A stretch of DNA of 64,000 nucleotides from Micromonospora globbae (GTDB lineage: Bacteria; Actinomycetota; Actinomycetes; Mycobacteriales; Micromonosporaceae), in contig NZ_RAQQ01000010.1 in assembly GCF_003610785.1 (NCBI RefSeq), positions 186,001 to 250,000 of the forward strand, read 5' to 3'. Below the pieces are notes generated by a model. It had not been told where the DNA came from. It searched no databases and saw only the letters and a program-made list of their open reading frames with translations. Position numbers and translations under genes: made by a program. Positions 55,361 through 63,104 of the stretch are shown here, piece by piece. Position 1 is the stretch's first letter. The number at the start of each line of letters is the position of its first letter.

Positions 55361-56584
55361 ATGTCGAAGACCAGCCTCGTGATCGTGGGAGCCGGGCTCG
55401 CCGGCGCGCGGGCCGCGCAGACGTTGCGGGAGGAGGGCTTCGACGGCGGGATCGTCGTGGTCGGCGACGAGCCGGACCGACCGTACGAGCGGCCACCCCT
55501 GTCCAAGGGCCTGCTGACCGGCAGCGCCGAGCCCGACAGCGTGTTCGTCCACGACGCCGGGTGGTACGCCGAGCACGACGTCGACCTGCGCACCGACGCC
55601 CGCGCCGTCGCCGTCGACCGCTCCGCGAAGGTGGTACGGCTCGCCGACGGTGAGCACATCGCGTACGACAGGCTGCTGCTGGCCACCGGCGCCACGCCGC
55701 GCGACCTCGCGGCGCCCGGGGCCGACCTGGACGGGGTGCTGCGCCTGCGTACCCTCGCCGACAGCCGCCGGATCGCCGCGGCCCTGGTCGACGGCGCGCA
55801 CATCGTGATCGTCGGGGCGGGGTGGATCGGCCTGGAGGTCGCCGCCGCCGCCCGGCAGCGGGGCGCCACCGTCGACGTGGTCGAGACCGCCGCACTGCCG
55901 TTGCGCCGGGTGCTCGGCGACGAGATCGCCCGGGTGTTCGCCAACCTGCACCGGGACCACGGCGTCACCTTCCACTTCGACGCCGAGGTCCGCGAGATCC
56001 GCGGGGACGTGCGCGCCTCCTCGGTCCTGCTGGCCGACGGCACCGAACTGCCGACCGACGCCGTGGTGGTCGCCGTGGGCGTACGGCCGAACACCGACCT
56101 GGCGGCGGCGGCCGGCCTCGCCGTCGAGAACGGCATCCTCGTCGACGCGTCCCTGCGGACGGCCGACCCGGACGTCCACGCCGCCGGGGACGTCGCCAAC
56201 GCCTACCATCCCGTGCTGCGCCGGCGCCTGCGCGTCGAGCACTGGGCCAACGCGCTGCACAGCGGCGCCGCCGCGGCCCGCGCCATGCTGGGGCAGCCCG
56301 TCAGCTACGACGACCTGCCCTACTTCTACACCGACCAGTACGACCTGGGAATGGAGTACGTCGGGCACGCCCCGCCCGGGGAGTTCGACCGGGTCGTCGT
56401 CCGGGGCGACGTGGCCAAGCGCGAGTTCATCGCCTTCTGGACCGCCGGCGGGCGGGTGCTGGCCGGCATGAACGTCAACGTGTGGGACGTCGTCCCGCAG
56501 ATCCGGCGGCTGGTCGCGGCTGCCCGGCCGGTGGACCTCGACCGGCTGGCCGATCCCGACGTGCCGCTGGACGAGGTGCGCTGA
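55361..56584 (+). CDS. Ferredoxin/rubredoxin-reductase-type FAD oxidoreductase (BphA4-like)
   Basis: 407 residues, 24 bp after folE, with GGAAGG upstream of the ATG. N-terminal FAD motif GAGLAGARAA, NAD motif VIVGAGWIGLEVAAAA, and a VHAAGDVANAY C-terminal FAD loop match the class of ferredoxin reductases that feed P450s or Rieske oxygenases. The LLATGATPR segment is typical. It likely reduces a ferredoxin, as the folE partner, or a redox partner encoded elsewhere; none is in this window except the sulfur-operon ferredoxin, which has its own flavoprotein. Confidence 0.9.
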   Translation: MSKTSLVIVGAGLAGARAAQTLREEGFDGGIVVVGDEPDRPYERPPLSKGLLTGSAEPDSVFVHDAGWYAEHDVDLRTDARAVAVDRSAKVVRLADGEHIAYDRLLLATGATPRDLAAPGADLDGVLRLRTLADSRRIAAALVDGAHIVIVGAGWIGLEVAAAARQRGATVDVVETAALPLRRVLGDEIARVFANLHRDHGVTFHFDAEVREIRGDVRASSVLLADGTELPTDAVVVAVGVRPNTDLAAAAGLAVENGILVDASLRTADPDVHAAGDVANAYHPVLRRRLRVEHWANALHSGAAAARAMLGQPVSYDDLPYFYTDQYDLGMEYVGHAPPGEFDRVVVRGDVAKREFIAFWTAGGRVLAGMNVNVWDVVPQIRRLVAAARPVDLDRLADPDVPLDEVR

Positions 56585-56592
56585 TCGAAGGG

Positions 56593-56871
56593 TCAGTGGC
56601 GGAGGCGGCGGGAGCACTCGCCGTCGTGGTCGGGGCGGAGCAGGCAGCGCCGGCCGCCGGGCATCGGCGCGTCGCAGAAGACCCAGTGGCGTACGTTCTG
56701 GTCGTCCTCCGTCGACACCGTGGTCCCGCCGGGGTCCATCATCGGCAGCACGGTCATCCAGCGGCCTACGACCCGGGCCAGCCGCTGGGCCGCGGGCAGG
56801 TCGTTGGCGACCACCGGCAGGTGGATGACGTACCGTCGGCTCACCGCGCGCTCCCCCGTTCGCTGATCCAT
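56593..56871 (-). CDS. Conserved hypothetical protein (92 aa)
   Basis: ATG at 56871 with GGAGAGG upstream, convergent with the reductase gene after 8 bp. A beta-alpha start VIHLPVVANDLPAAQRLARVVGRW is followed by a GGTTVSTEDDQ-type loop and a C-terminal part with three Cys (WVFCDAPM, RCLLRP, GECSRR) that may bind zinc. Small proteins of this type are frequent next to Xre/DUF397 genes in Micromonosporaceae. Function unknown. Confidence 0.6.
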   Translation of the reverse strand: MDQRTGERAVSRRYVIHLPVVANDLPAAQRLARVVGRWMTVLPMMDPGGTTVSTEDDQNVRHWVFCDAPMPGGRRCLLRPDHDGECSRRLRH

Positions 56872-57051
56872 CGTGGCCTCTCCGTCGTCGGCTGGATGGG
56901 GTGAGGCCCCCGCCCTCCCCCGCGACCGGCCCCACCCCGCCGTGCCACCGCAGCTTCGTTCAGCGGTACGGCAGCACAGCTGTTGGTGGTCAGCTTGTGA
57001 CACGACGCCGTCCACATGCAACGTTCCACAGCGCATTTTCGCTGAGATGTA

Positions 57052-57082
57052 TTGACTTTCTTTACTGAAACCTGTAGAGGTT
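57052..57082 (+). promoter_or_regulatory. Promoter/operator of the Xre-DUF397 pair
   Basis: TTGACT (57052-57057), 17-nt spacer, TAGAGG (57075-57080): a clear sigma-A-type promoter. An inverted repeat AACCT-GTAG-AGGTT (57069-57082) covers the -10, suiting autorepression by the Xre protein. Confidence 0.7.
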
Positions 57083-57131
57083 GCAGGGCGACGTCACGCA
57101 GTGTTGCAGGACGGAACCAGGGAGTGTTCGC

Positions 57132-58022
57132 ATGGCCGAGGACATCGGATCTACCGTGCCGCGCCGGCAGCTCGGGCGGCTGCTGCGGCAGTACCGCACC
57201 GAGGCCGGCGTCACCCTCGACGCCGCCGCCGACGCCCTCGAATACAGCCGCCAGAAGATCTGGCGCATCGAGAGCGGCATGGGCCCCGTGCGGGTGCTCG
57301 ACGTCAAGGCCATGTGCGAGCTGTACGGCGTCTCGGCGGAGATGACCGAGGCCATGAAGGGCCTGGCCGCCGAGACGAAGTCGAAGGGCTGGTGGCACGC
57401 GTACGGCGACGCGGTGCCGAGCTGGTTCGAACTGTACGTCGGCCTGGAATCCGCCGCATCACACCTGCGGCAGTACGAGGAGACGCTGATCCCCGGGCTC
57501 TTGCAGACTCGCGAGTACGCCCTCGGCCTGGCGCGACTCGACCGGCCCTCGGCCAGCGAAGAGGACCGGGAGCGAGCGGTCGAGGTGCGGCTGCAGAGGC
57601 AGGGCCTGTTGAGCCGCCGCCTGCCGAAGCCGCCGCAGTTGGATGCCGTGTTGTCCGAAGCGGTGCTTCGCCGCACGGTCGGCAACCGTGGCGTCATGGT
57701 GGGGCAGCTCAGCCGCCTCATCGAGGCCGCTGAACTGCCCAACGTCGCGGTCCGGGTGCTTCCGTTCACCGCAGGCCCCCATTCCGGCGCCGTCGCCGGC
57801 TCCTTCGTGATCCTGGACTTCCCTGCCACCAAGGGTGGGCGGGCGGCGCCGGAGCCGTCGGTCGCCTACAGCGAATCGCTTACCGGCGCCCTCTACCTCG
57901 ACAAGCCGGAGGAACTGGCGGCCTACCGCGCGGCATGGAAGAGCCTGGAGACGCTGGCGCTCGATGAGGCAGAATCGATCGAGATGATCAAGCGGATCAT
58001 CGGGGAGGTGCGGCATGACTGA
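57132..58022 (+). CDS. Xre-family regulator with Scr1/DUF5753 domain
   Basis: 296 residues from ATG with AGGGAG upstream. The N-terminal Xre HTH (RQLGRLLRQYRTEAGVTLDAAADALEYSRQKIWRIESG) is followed by a DUF5753 ligand-like domain (ETLIPGLLQTREYA, RLLPFTAGPHSGAVAGSF-like core, EPSVAYSESLTGALYLDKP). This architecture, next to a DUF397 gene, is the abundant actinobacterial BldB/WhiJ-like system that controls development and antibiotics and often acts like an antitoxin-toxin pair. It overlaps the DUF397 gene by 8 nt. Confidence 0.9.
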   Translation: MAEDIGSTVPRRQLGRLLRQYRTEAGVTLDAAADALEYSRQKIWRIESGMGPVRVLDVKAMCELYGVSAEMTEAMKGLAAETKSKGWWHAYGDAVPSWFELYVGLESAASHLRQYEETLIPGLLQTREYALGLARLDRPSASEEDRERAVEVRLQRQGLLSRRLPKPPQLDAVLSEAVLRRTVGNRGVMVGQLSRLIEAAELPNVAVRVLPFTAGPHSGAVAGSFVILDFPATKGGRAAPEPSVAYSESLTGALYLDKPEELAAYRAAWKSLETLALDEAESIEMIKRIIGEVRHD

Positions 58023-58218
58023 CCTGACCGGCGCCGTCTGGCGCAAGAGCATCCGCAGCGGCGGTAACGGCGGCAACTGCGTCGAGGTCGCCACCAACCT
58101 CCCCGGCGTCGTGGCCGTACGCGATTCGAAGGACCCTGACGGCCCGGCCCTCGCCTTCAGCCCCGCGACCTGGACGGCCTTCGTCGCCGCCGCGAAGCGG
58201 GCAAATCTCGCCGCCTGA
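58015..58218 (+). CDS. DUF397 protein
   Basis: 67 residues from ATG, overlapping the Xre gene by 8 nt. The W-R-K-S-x-x-S-x-x-N/G-N-C-V-E-V opening and the VAVRDSKDPDGPALAF and FVAAAK segments are the DUF397 signature. It partners the upstream Xre protein. Confidence 0.92.
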   Translation: MTDLTGAVWRKSIRSGGNGGNCVEVATNLPGVVAVRDSKDPDGPALAFSPATWTAFVAAAKRANLAA

Positions 58219-58313
58219 GATCCGTCCCGTAGGTCACACCGTCTGTTTCAAATCGACGTCGATGTGAAGTGACGGACAGCCGACGATGTATTCCCATGGT
58301 CGAATGCGTGACC

Positions 58314-59063
58314 ATGGCGACGACTCCCTCTTCGTACCGTCCGCTCGGACCGGCCGACCGGGACAACTTCGCACAGCTGTGCCAGCACACACGGGAGGGC
58401 TTTGAAGATGCGCTGGACCTCGTGTTGATCCACAACGAGCGCGAGGTACGGGGGAGACAGCCACGGGCATCGCTCAACCCGTTGATCGTGCTGTTGTCGG
58501 TGGCGGCGTGGGAGAGGTTCGTGATCGACCTGAAGGCGATTGCCCGTGGCCACTTCGAGGCGGCAGGCGTGTACGACGAGACCCGCCAGAACGACAGGGG
58601 GGCGCGATTCGCGACTGCCGTTAGGGTCCTGGGCCCGATGTCCGCTGGCCGGCTTCCCGAGGCGTGGTCGGTGCGAACCTTCGAAGCATGGTCCGGGAAG
58701 ACGCCGACGAACCCGTACACACTAACGGGCAAGGAGACGGCAAGACTTGAGGCGGAGGTCGAATCGTGGCGCGCGCTTCGCAACAAGGTGGCGCACTGGT
58801 GCCTGCCTCAAGACGGGGCAACCGCCAACTGGCGCTCCGACGCGGCGACACACACCATCCAGTCCGGGCAGGCGCGCATCGCTCTGTCACTGTTCCTGCA
58901 GCTCGTCGACCAGGCGATCGTCGCGCTGGCCGAGGCGGCGGACTTCGTCGACGTCGACAAACTTCGGCTGCCCGCCAGTTGGTTCTCGGCTGAGCCCCCG
59001 CCAGGACTTCGAGGCGTGGCGAACCCTGGCGTGCTGTGGGATGGTGAGCCGCTGACCTGGTGA
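58314..59063 (+). CDS. HEPN-domain protein (RiboL-PSP-HEPN-like)
   Basis: 249 residues from ATG at 58314; 58296 or 58269 are other possible starts, and none has a good Shine-Dalgarno sequence. A helical domain begins SLNPLIVLLSVAAWERFVIDL and carries the HEPN R-x4-H motif in RALRNKVAHW (R156, H161), then more helices (ARIALSLFLQLVDQAIVAL). RiboL-PSP-HEPN proteins are predicted RNases in conflict or stress systems. The gene follows the Xre/DUF397 pair on the same strand after 95 bp of lower-GC sequence. It could be part of a small defence or toxin locus (inference). Confidence 0.7.
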   Translation: MATTPSSYRPLGPADRDNFAQLCQHTREGFEDALDLVLIHNEREVRGRQPRASLNPLIVLLSVAAWERFVIDLKAIARGHFEAAGVYDETRQNDRGARFATAVRVLGPMSAGRLPEAWSVRTFEAWSGKTPTNPYTLTGKETARLEAEVESWRALRNKVAHWCLPQDGATANWRSDAATHTIQSGQARIALSLFLQLVDQAIVALAEAADFVDVDKLRLPASWFSAEPPPGLRGVANPGVLWDGEPLTW

Positions 59064-59110
59064 ACCGGGATGCCGGAGCCCTGCCCGAGGCGTAGCTCCT
59101 GAGTCTGCCG

Positions 59111-59671
59111 TCAGCCGACACCGTTCGAGATCGCGATGCGCCGGCACCAGCGGCCGATGGTCCGCTTGTACGGCTCGGGCATGTGCAACCCGGGCACCTC
59201 GTCGTAGGCGAAGGCGCCCAGTTCCTTGTGCTCGGCCGAGGACACCAGTTGCTCGTCGCCAAGGTAGGTGGCGCCGTAGCTGACGATGAAGAGGTGCCGG
59301 ACGGCCGTGATCTCGTACACCGAGGAGTCGATGATGTTGACCTCGGTGACGGTCAGAACGAGCTCTTCCGCGACCTCCCGGCACACCCCGTCCTCGGGCG
59401 TCTCGCCGACCTCCAGCTTGCCGCCCGGCAGCTCCCACTCGTCGCGCTCGTTGCGCAGCAGCGCCGCCACGATCATCTGGCGAAGCGCGACCGTGACGTC
59501 GTCCCGTCCACCGTCGCTGTGCGGACGCGCGACCTGATCGTCGCGGTAGCGGAGGCGAATGAGGTCGCCGTGTCGATCAGCCAGGAGCGGTCCCTCGTCG
59601 CCGCTCGACAACCTCAGCCGCAGTCCCGCCAGCACCTCGTCTCCGACGTCGCGGCGAAAACGCGCCAGCAC
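59111..59671 (-). CDS. Nudix hydrolase, N-terminus possibly damaged
   Basis: 186 residues from GTG at 59671. The Nudix box GKLEVGETPEDGVCREVAEEL (given as GKLEVGE, REVAEE) is complete, followed by an LTVTEVNIIDSSVYEI strand and a C-terminal MPEPYKRTIGRW. The N-terminal 60 residues (VLARFRRDVGDEVLAGLRL) begin abruptly. The same frame continues upstream as HRWRFQLVDGARV without a start codon, and a GTG and an ATG just upstream lie in another frame, so a one-base frameshift near 59700-59720 is suspected. Typical substrate is a nucleoside diphosphate derivative; unknown here. Confidence 0.8.
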   Translation of the reverse strand: MLARFRRDVGDEVLAGLRLRLSSGDEGPLLADRHGDLIRLRYRDDQVARPHSDGGRDDVTVALRQMIVAALLRNERDEWELPGGKLEVGETPEDGVCREVAEELVLTVTEVNIIDSSVYEITAVRHLFIVSYGATYLGDEQLVSSAEHKELGAFAYDEVPGLHMPEPYKRTIGRWCRRIAISNGVG

Positions 59672-60222
59672 CCGGGCGCCGTCGACCAGTTGGAATCGCC
59701 ACCGGTGCGGGCGGGCACGGCCATCACCGCTGCCAGGAGGCTGGGCGGTTCCTCGGCGGGGCTGCGGTCCGTGTGCGGGGGCAGCCGGGCATCGGAGGAC
59801 CCCGCCTCACTCCTTCCAGGGGCAACCGACGTCGCGGCATGATGATCGTCAGCCCGTGGGCCGACTGGTGCGGATGGTCGGCCGGCTCGGTCCAGTGATC
59901 GATCATCCCCTGACCTCGTCGACGCTGCCTCCTCGGATGAGCACCAAACCGGCGCGGGCGAGAACGGACGGCACCGCGGCAGCATCGATCTCCGCCGAGT
60001 TTCCTGCCTCCAACAGTCGCTTGATCCGCCTGACGATGAGGACGTCGCGGGCTCAGGTGTGGCATCGACAGTAGCCAGTCGAATCGGCGATCGGTAACGG
60101 CCAGTAACTGTCGGTGATCGACACAGCCGAGCCGTCCGATGTTCGATGTGTCGGAGCCCCCAGTGCCCCCTGTCCCGTGTCACGGGAGGCATTCCGGCAT
60201 CCGATGCGGGTAACCGACCCTC
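59672..60222. other. Gene-poor stretch with coding remnants
   Basis: 550 bp between Nudix and DUF488. On the minus strand 59903-60052 reads as 49 residues with good codon bias (DVLIVRRIKRLLEAGNS, PSVLARAGLVLIRGG, ending VDEVRG) but no start codon and a stop immediately upstream. A short ATG frame starts where it ends (about 59906). It looks like a decayed gene, perhaps once joined to the Nudix gene; I name no family. Confidence 0.4.
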
Positions 60223-60750
60223 ATGGCAGGGCCACTCCTGACCGTCGGCCACGGCACCGCCAGCCAGGCGGAACTCACCGCGCTGCTGCGTGACGCGGGC
60301 GTCACCCGGCTGGTGGACGTACGCCGGTATCCCGGCAGCCGGGCCCACCCGCACGTCACGCGGGAGGCCCTGGCGGGGTGGCTGCCGTCCGTCGGCGTCG
60401 GCTACCGGTGGGAGAAGCGGCTCGGCGGCCGCCGGCGCGTGCCGGAGGACTCGCCCGACCGGTGGTGGCAGGTCGAGGCGTTCCGGGCGTACGCCGCCCA
60501 CATGCGCAGCCCGGAGTTCATCGCGGCGGCCGACGAGCTGCTCACCGAGGTGCGGACGTCGCGCGTGGCCGTCATGTGCAGTGAGACGGTCTGGTGGCGG
60601 TGCCACCGCCGGTTGATCGCCGACTTCGTCACCCTGGCTCGGGACACGCCGGTGTGCCACCTCGACCATCGCGGTCAGCTCAGGGAGCACCCGGTGGCCG
60701 CGGGCGCGCGGCTCGCGCCCGGCGGCGTACTCGTCTACGACCGGGTGTGA
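60223..60750 (+). CDS. DUF488 family protein
   Basis: 175 residues from ATG at 60223. It opens with LLTVGHGTASQAELTALL and LVDVRRYPGSRAHPH, and contains the signature CSETVWWRCHRRLIADF near the end: the DUF488 pattern (TVGHST, DVRxxP, CxExxxxCHR). The conserved Cys and His may form a metal or catalytic site. It overlaps the convergent NDH-2 gene by 16 bp. Function unknown. Confidence 0.88.
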   Translation: MAGPLLTVGHGTASQAELTALLRDAGVTRLVDVRRYPGSRAHPHVTREALAGWLPSVGVGYRWEKRLGGRRRVPEDSPDRWWQVEAFRAYAAHMRSPEFIAAADELLTEVRTSRVAVMCSETVWWRCHRRLIADFVTLARDTPVCHLDHRGQLREHPVAAGARLAPGGVLVYDRV

Positions 60751-62192
60751 CGCGCGTCCGCTGCCGGGCGTCCTGCGGCGAGCCGGTCATGGACGGCGCG
60801 CCGGCGGCCGAGCCCGCTGGGCGACGGTCGGCGCATGGCCGCCCACCGGCCGTCGCGGATCGGGCCGCCGGTGGCCGGGCGGGGTGCGCCGGCGGCGGTG
60901 AACGCGGCCCGGGGCTGCTGCACCGACTGCAGCGAGACGATGTCGCGGCCGAACAGCGCGGCGCTGAGCCAGACCAGCAGGACGCGGAGCTTACGCTCCC
61001 AGGTCGGCACGGCGAGCACGTGGTACCCGCGGTGCATCACCCAGGCCGGGAACCCCTTGACGACCAGGCGGCGGTACTGGAAGACGCCGCGCCCGAGGCC
61101 GAGGGTCGCGACCACGCCGAGGCTGTGGTGGACGTACGGCTTGACCCGCCGCCCGCGGAGGTCGGCCACCAGGTTCGCGGCCAGCCGCTTGCCCTGCCGG
61201 ACGGCGTGTTGCGCGTTCGGCACCGTGAGGGCGCCCGGGACCGACGAGGCGAGGTCCGGCACGGCGGCGTTGTCGCCCGCACCCCAGGCGTCGGCGATCG
61301 CCGCCTCCGCCGTGCCGACCCGCAGGTCGGCGCGCACCTGCAGGCGGCCGCTCCGGTCTACCGGCAGGTCGGTCTGCTTGGCGACGACGGGGTTGGCGCC
61401 GTTGCCCGCGGTCCAGATCAGCAGCTCGGTGTCGTACTCCTCGCCGGTCGAGAGCAGGACGTGCCCGTCCTGCGCCGAGACGAGCTGCGTGTCGAGGTGG
61501 ATGTGCGCGCCGCGCTGTTCGAGGTGGCGGACCACCCACCGGCCCACGTCGTCGGTGACCTCGGGAAGGATGCGCCCCTGCGCCTCGACGAGGTGGAAGG
61601 CGAGATCCGAGAAGGTGAGTTCCGGGTACCGCTTGAGCAGCGCCGTCGCGAGGGAGAGCAGCTCCCCGAAGCCTTCGACGCCGGTGAACCCGCCGCCGAC
61701 GACGGTCACGGTCAGCAGCCGGGAACGCTCCGGACCGGGCGGGAGGGTCGAGGCACGCTCGAACGCGGTGAGCAGCCGGTCCCGGATCGCGACGGCCTCC
61801 TCGACGTGCTTGAGGCCGATCGCCCCCTCCGCGACGCCGGGGATCGGGAACGTACGGGTCACCGCGCCCGCCGTGACCACGATGGTGTCGTAGTCGAGTT
61901 CGCGGTCGGGCCCGTCCAGCGGCCGGATGGTCACCGTCTTCCGCGCATGGTTGATCTCGGTGACGCTGGCCGGGATGACGGTCGTCCGGCGCAGGTGACG
62001 GCGCAGCGAGACGGCGACGTGACGCGCCTCGACCGAGCCCGCGGCGACCTCGGGGAGGAACGGCTGATAGGTCATGTACGGGCGGGGATCGACGAGCGTG
62101 ACCTCCGCCTCGCCGCGGCGGAGCTTCTTCTCCAGCCGCCAGGCCGTGTAGAAACCGGCGTAGCCGCCGCCGACGATCAGGATCCTGCGCAT
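60735..62192 (-). CDS. ndh: Type II NADH dehydrogenase (NDH-2)
   Basis: 485 residues from ATG at 62192, with GGGAGG upstream. The FAD motif RRILIVGGGYAGF and NAD motif VTVVGGGFTGVEGFGEL are complete, and IADAWGAGDNAAV is the C-terminal FAD loop. VMHRGYHVLAVPTWERKLRVLLVWL is the amphipathic/hydrophobic membrane-association region near the end. The C-terminal 50 residues are a low-complexity basic tail. It transfers electrons from NADH to the quinone pool on the cytoplasmic face of the membrane without pumping protons. Divergent from the YbaB-like gene. Confidence 0.92.
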   Translation of the reverse strand: MRRILIVGGGYAGFYTAWRLEKKLRRGEAEVTLVDPRPYMTYQPFLPEVAAGSVEARHVAVSLRRHLRRTTVIPASVTEINHARKTVTIRPLDGPDRELDYDTIVVTAGAVTRTFPIPGVAEGAIGLKHVEEAVAIRDRLLTAFERASTLPPGPERSRLLTVTVVGGGFTGVEGFGELLSLATALLKRYPELTFSDLAFHLVEAQGRILPEVTDDVGRWVVRHLEQRGAHIHLDTQLVSAQDGHVLLSTGEEYDTELLIWTAGNGANPVVAKQTDLPVDRSGRLQVRADLRVGTAEAAIADAWGAGDNAAVPDLASSVPGALTVPNAQHAVRQGKRLAANLVADLRGRRVKPYVHHSLGVVATLGLGRGVFQYRRLVVKGFPAWVMHRGYHVLAVPTWERKLRVLLVWLSAALFGRDIVSLQSVQQPRAAFTAAGAPRPATGGPIRDGRWAAMRRPSPSGLGRRRAVHDRLAAGRPAADARHTRS

Positions 62193-62359
62193 GACGTCCT
62201 CCCACCAACTGCCACCTCGTACAACCAGGTGAGGCTTGGCTTTGTGCCGCGTGCCGGTGGTGATCGGGCACACGGCATTCGAGGGACAGCACGCAGCGCG
62301 GTCGGTTGCTATCGTCTGCGTCACCACGATGGCCGTGAGTGTCCCTGGGGAGGGTCGGC

Positions 62360-62797
62360 ATGTGGGACGAGGCTGCGCTGGACGCGGCGGCCCGACGACT
62401 CGACCGCTGGGAGGCGTCCTTCACCGACCGGGCCGAGCGCACACGCTCGCTCACGTCGCGGATCCAGGCCCTGAACGGCACGGCGCACAGTCCCGACCGG
62501 ACGGTCGTGGCCACCGTCGACTCGTCCGGGCAGTTGGTCGACCTGCGCCTGGACGAGCGCATCCGCCAGCGCCCGGCCGCGCACATCGCCGAGCTGATCG
62601 TCGCGACCACCCGGGCCGCGTGCGCCGACCTGCTGAAGCAGGTCACCGAGGCGACCCGGCAGACCCTGGGTGACGACCCGGCCGGGGCGGCGATCGTCGA
62701 GTCCTACCGACGGCGCACGCAGGTCGAGGCTGCCGGTGCCGGCATCCGCGTCCGACCCGAGGACGTCGACTCTGGTGGCGCCGGTGCCGCCCGGTGA
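62360..62797 (+). CDS. YbaB/EbfC-like protein of the type VII toxin locus
   Basis: 145 residues from ATG at 62360, with GGGGAGG 6 nt upstream. An N-terminal helix with RAERTRSLTSRIQAL is followed by the YbaB-type strand pair VVATVDSSGQLVDLRLDERIRQRP and a long C-terminal helix. YbaB-like proteins form dimers with a tweezer shape, and copies beside ESX/WXG genes are common in actinobacteria, where they are thought to act as chaperones or scaffolds of the secreted partners. It overlaps the next gene by 23 bp. Confidence 0.75.
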   Translation: MWDEAALDAAARRLDRWEASFTDRAERTRSLTSRIQALNGTAHSPDRTVVATVDSSGQLVDLRLDERIRQRPAAHIAELIVATTRAACADLLKQVTEATRQTLGDDPAGAAIVESYRRRTQVEAAGAGIRVRPEDVDSGGAGAAR

Positions 62798-63104
62798 CGG
62801 CATCCACGTCCGGCCCGAGGACCTGACCGCCCACGCCGGCCACCTCGACCGCGCCGCCGACCGTCTGGACACCGCCCGGGCGGCCGGCCAGCACGTCCGC
62901 CTCAGCGCCGACGCGTACGGTCAGCTCTGCGTACTCATGCCGATCCTGTTGGACGGCCTGCACCGTACCCTCGTGGACGGCATCGGCGCGGCGGCCGGAT
63001 CGGTCCGCGACAGCGGCGAGCGGCTCCGCGCCGGCGCGGCCCGCTACCGGGCCGCCGACGCCCGCGCCGAGCGGCTGCTCGACCAGGTACGGCGCGGGCG
63101 GTGA
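62775..63104 (+). CDS. EspC/DUF2580-like ESX secretion target
   Basis: 109 residues from GTG at 62775, overlapping the YbaB-like gene. A DGIHVRPEDLTAHAGHLDRAADRLDTA start (given in parts: IHVRPEDLTAHA, HLDRAADRLDTA) and a YGQLC motif (SADAYGQLCVLMP) fit the EspC/DUF2580 family of ESX-linked substrates. Helix-turn-helix bundle, no signal peptide. It overlaps the next gene by 4 bp (GTGA), so the trio is one operon. Confidence 0.78.
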   Translation: MAPVPPGDGIHVRPEDLTAHAGHLDRAADRLDTARAAGQHVRLSADAYGQLCVLMPILLDGLHRTLVDGIGAAAGSVRDSGERLRAGAARYRAADARAERLLDQVRRGR

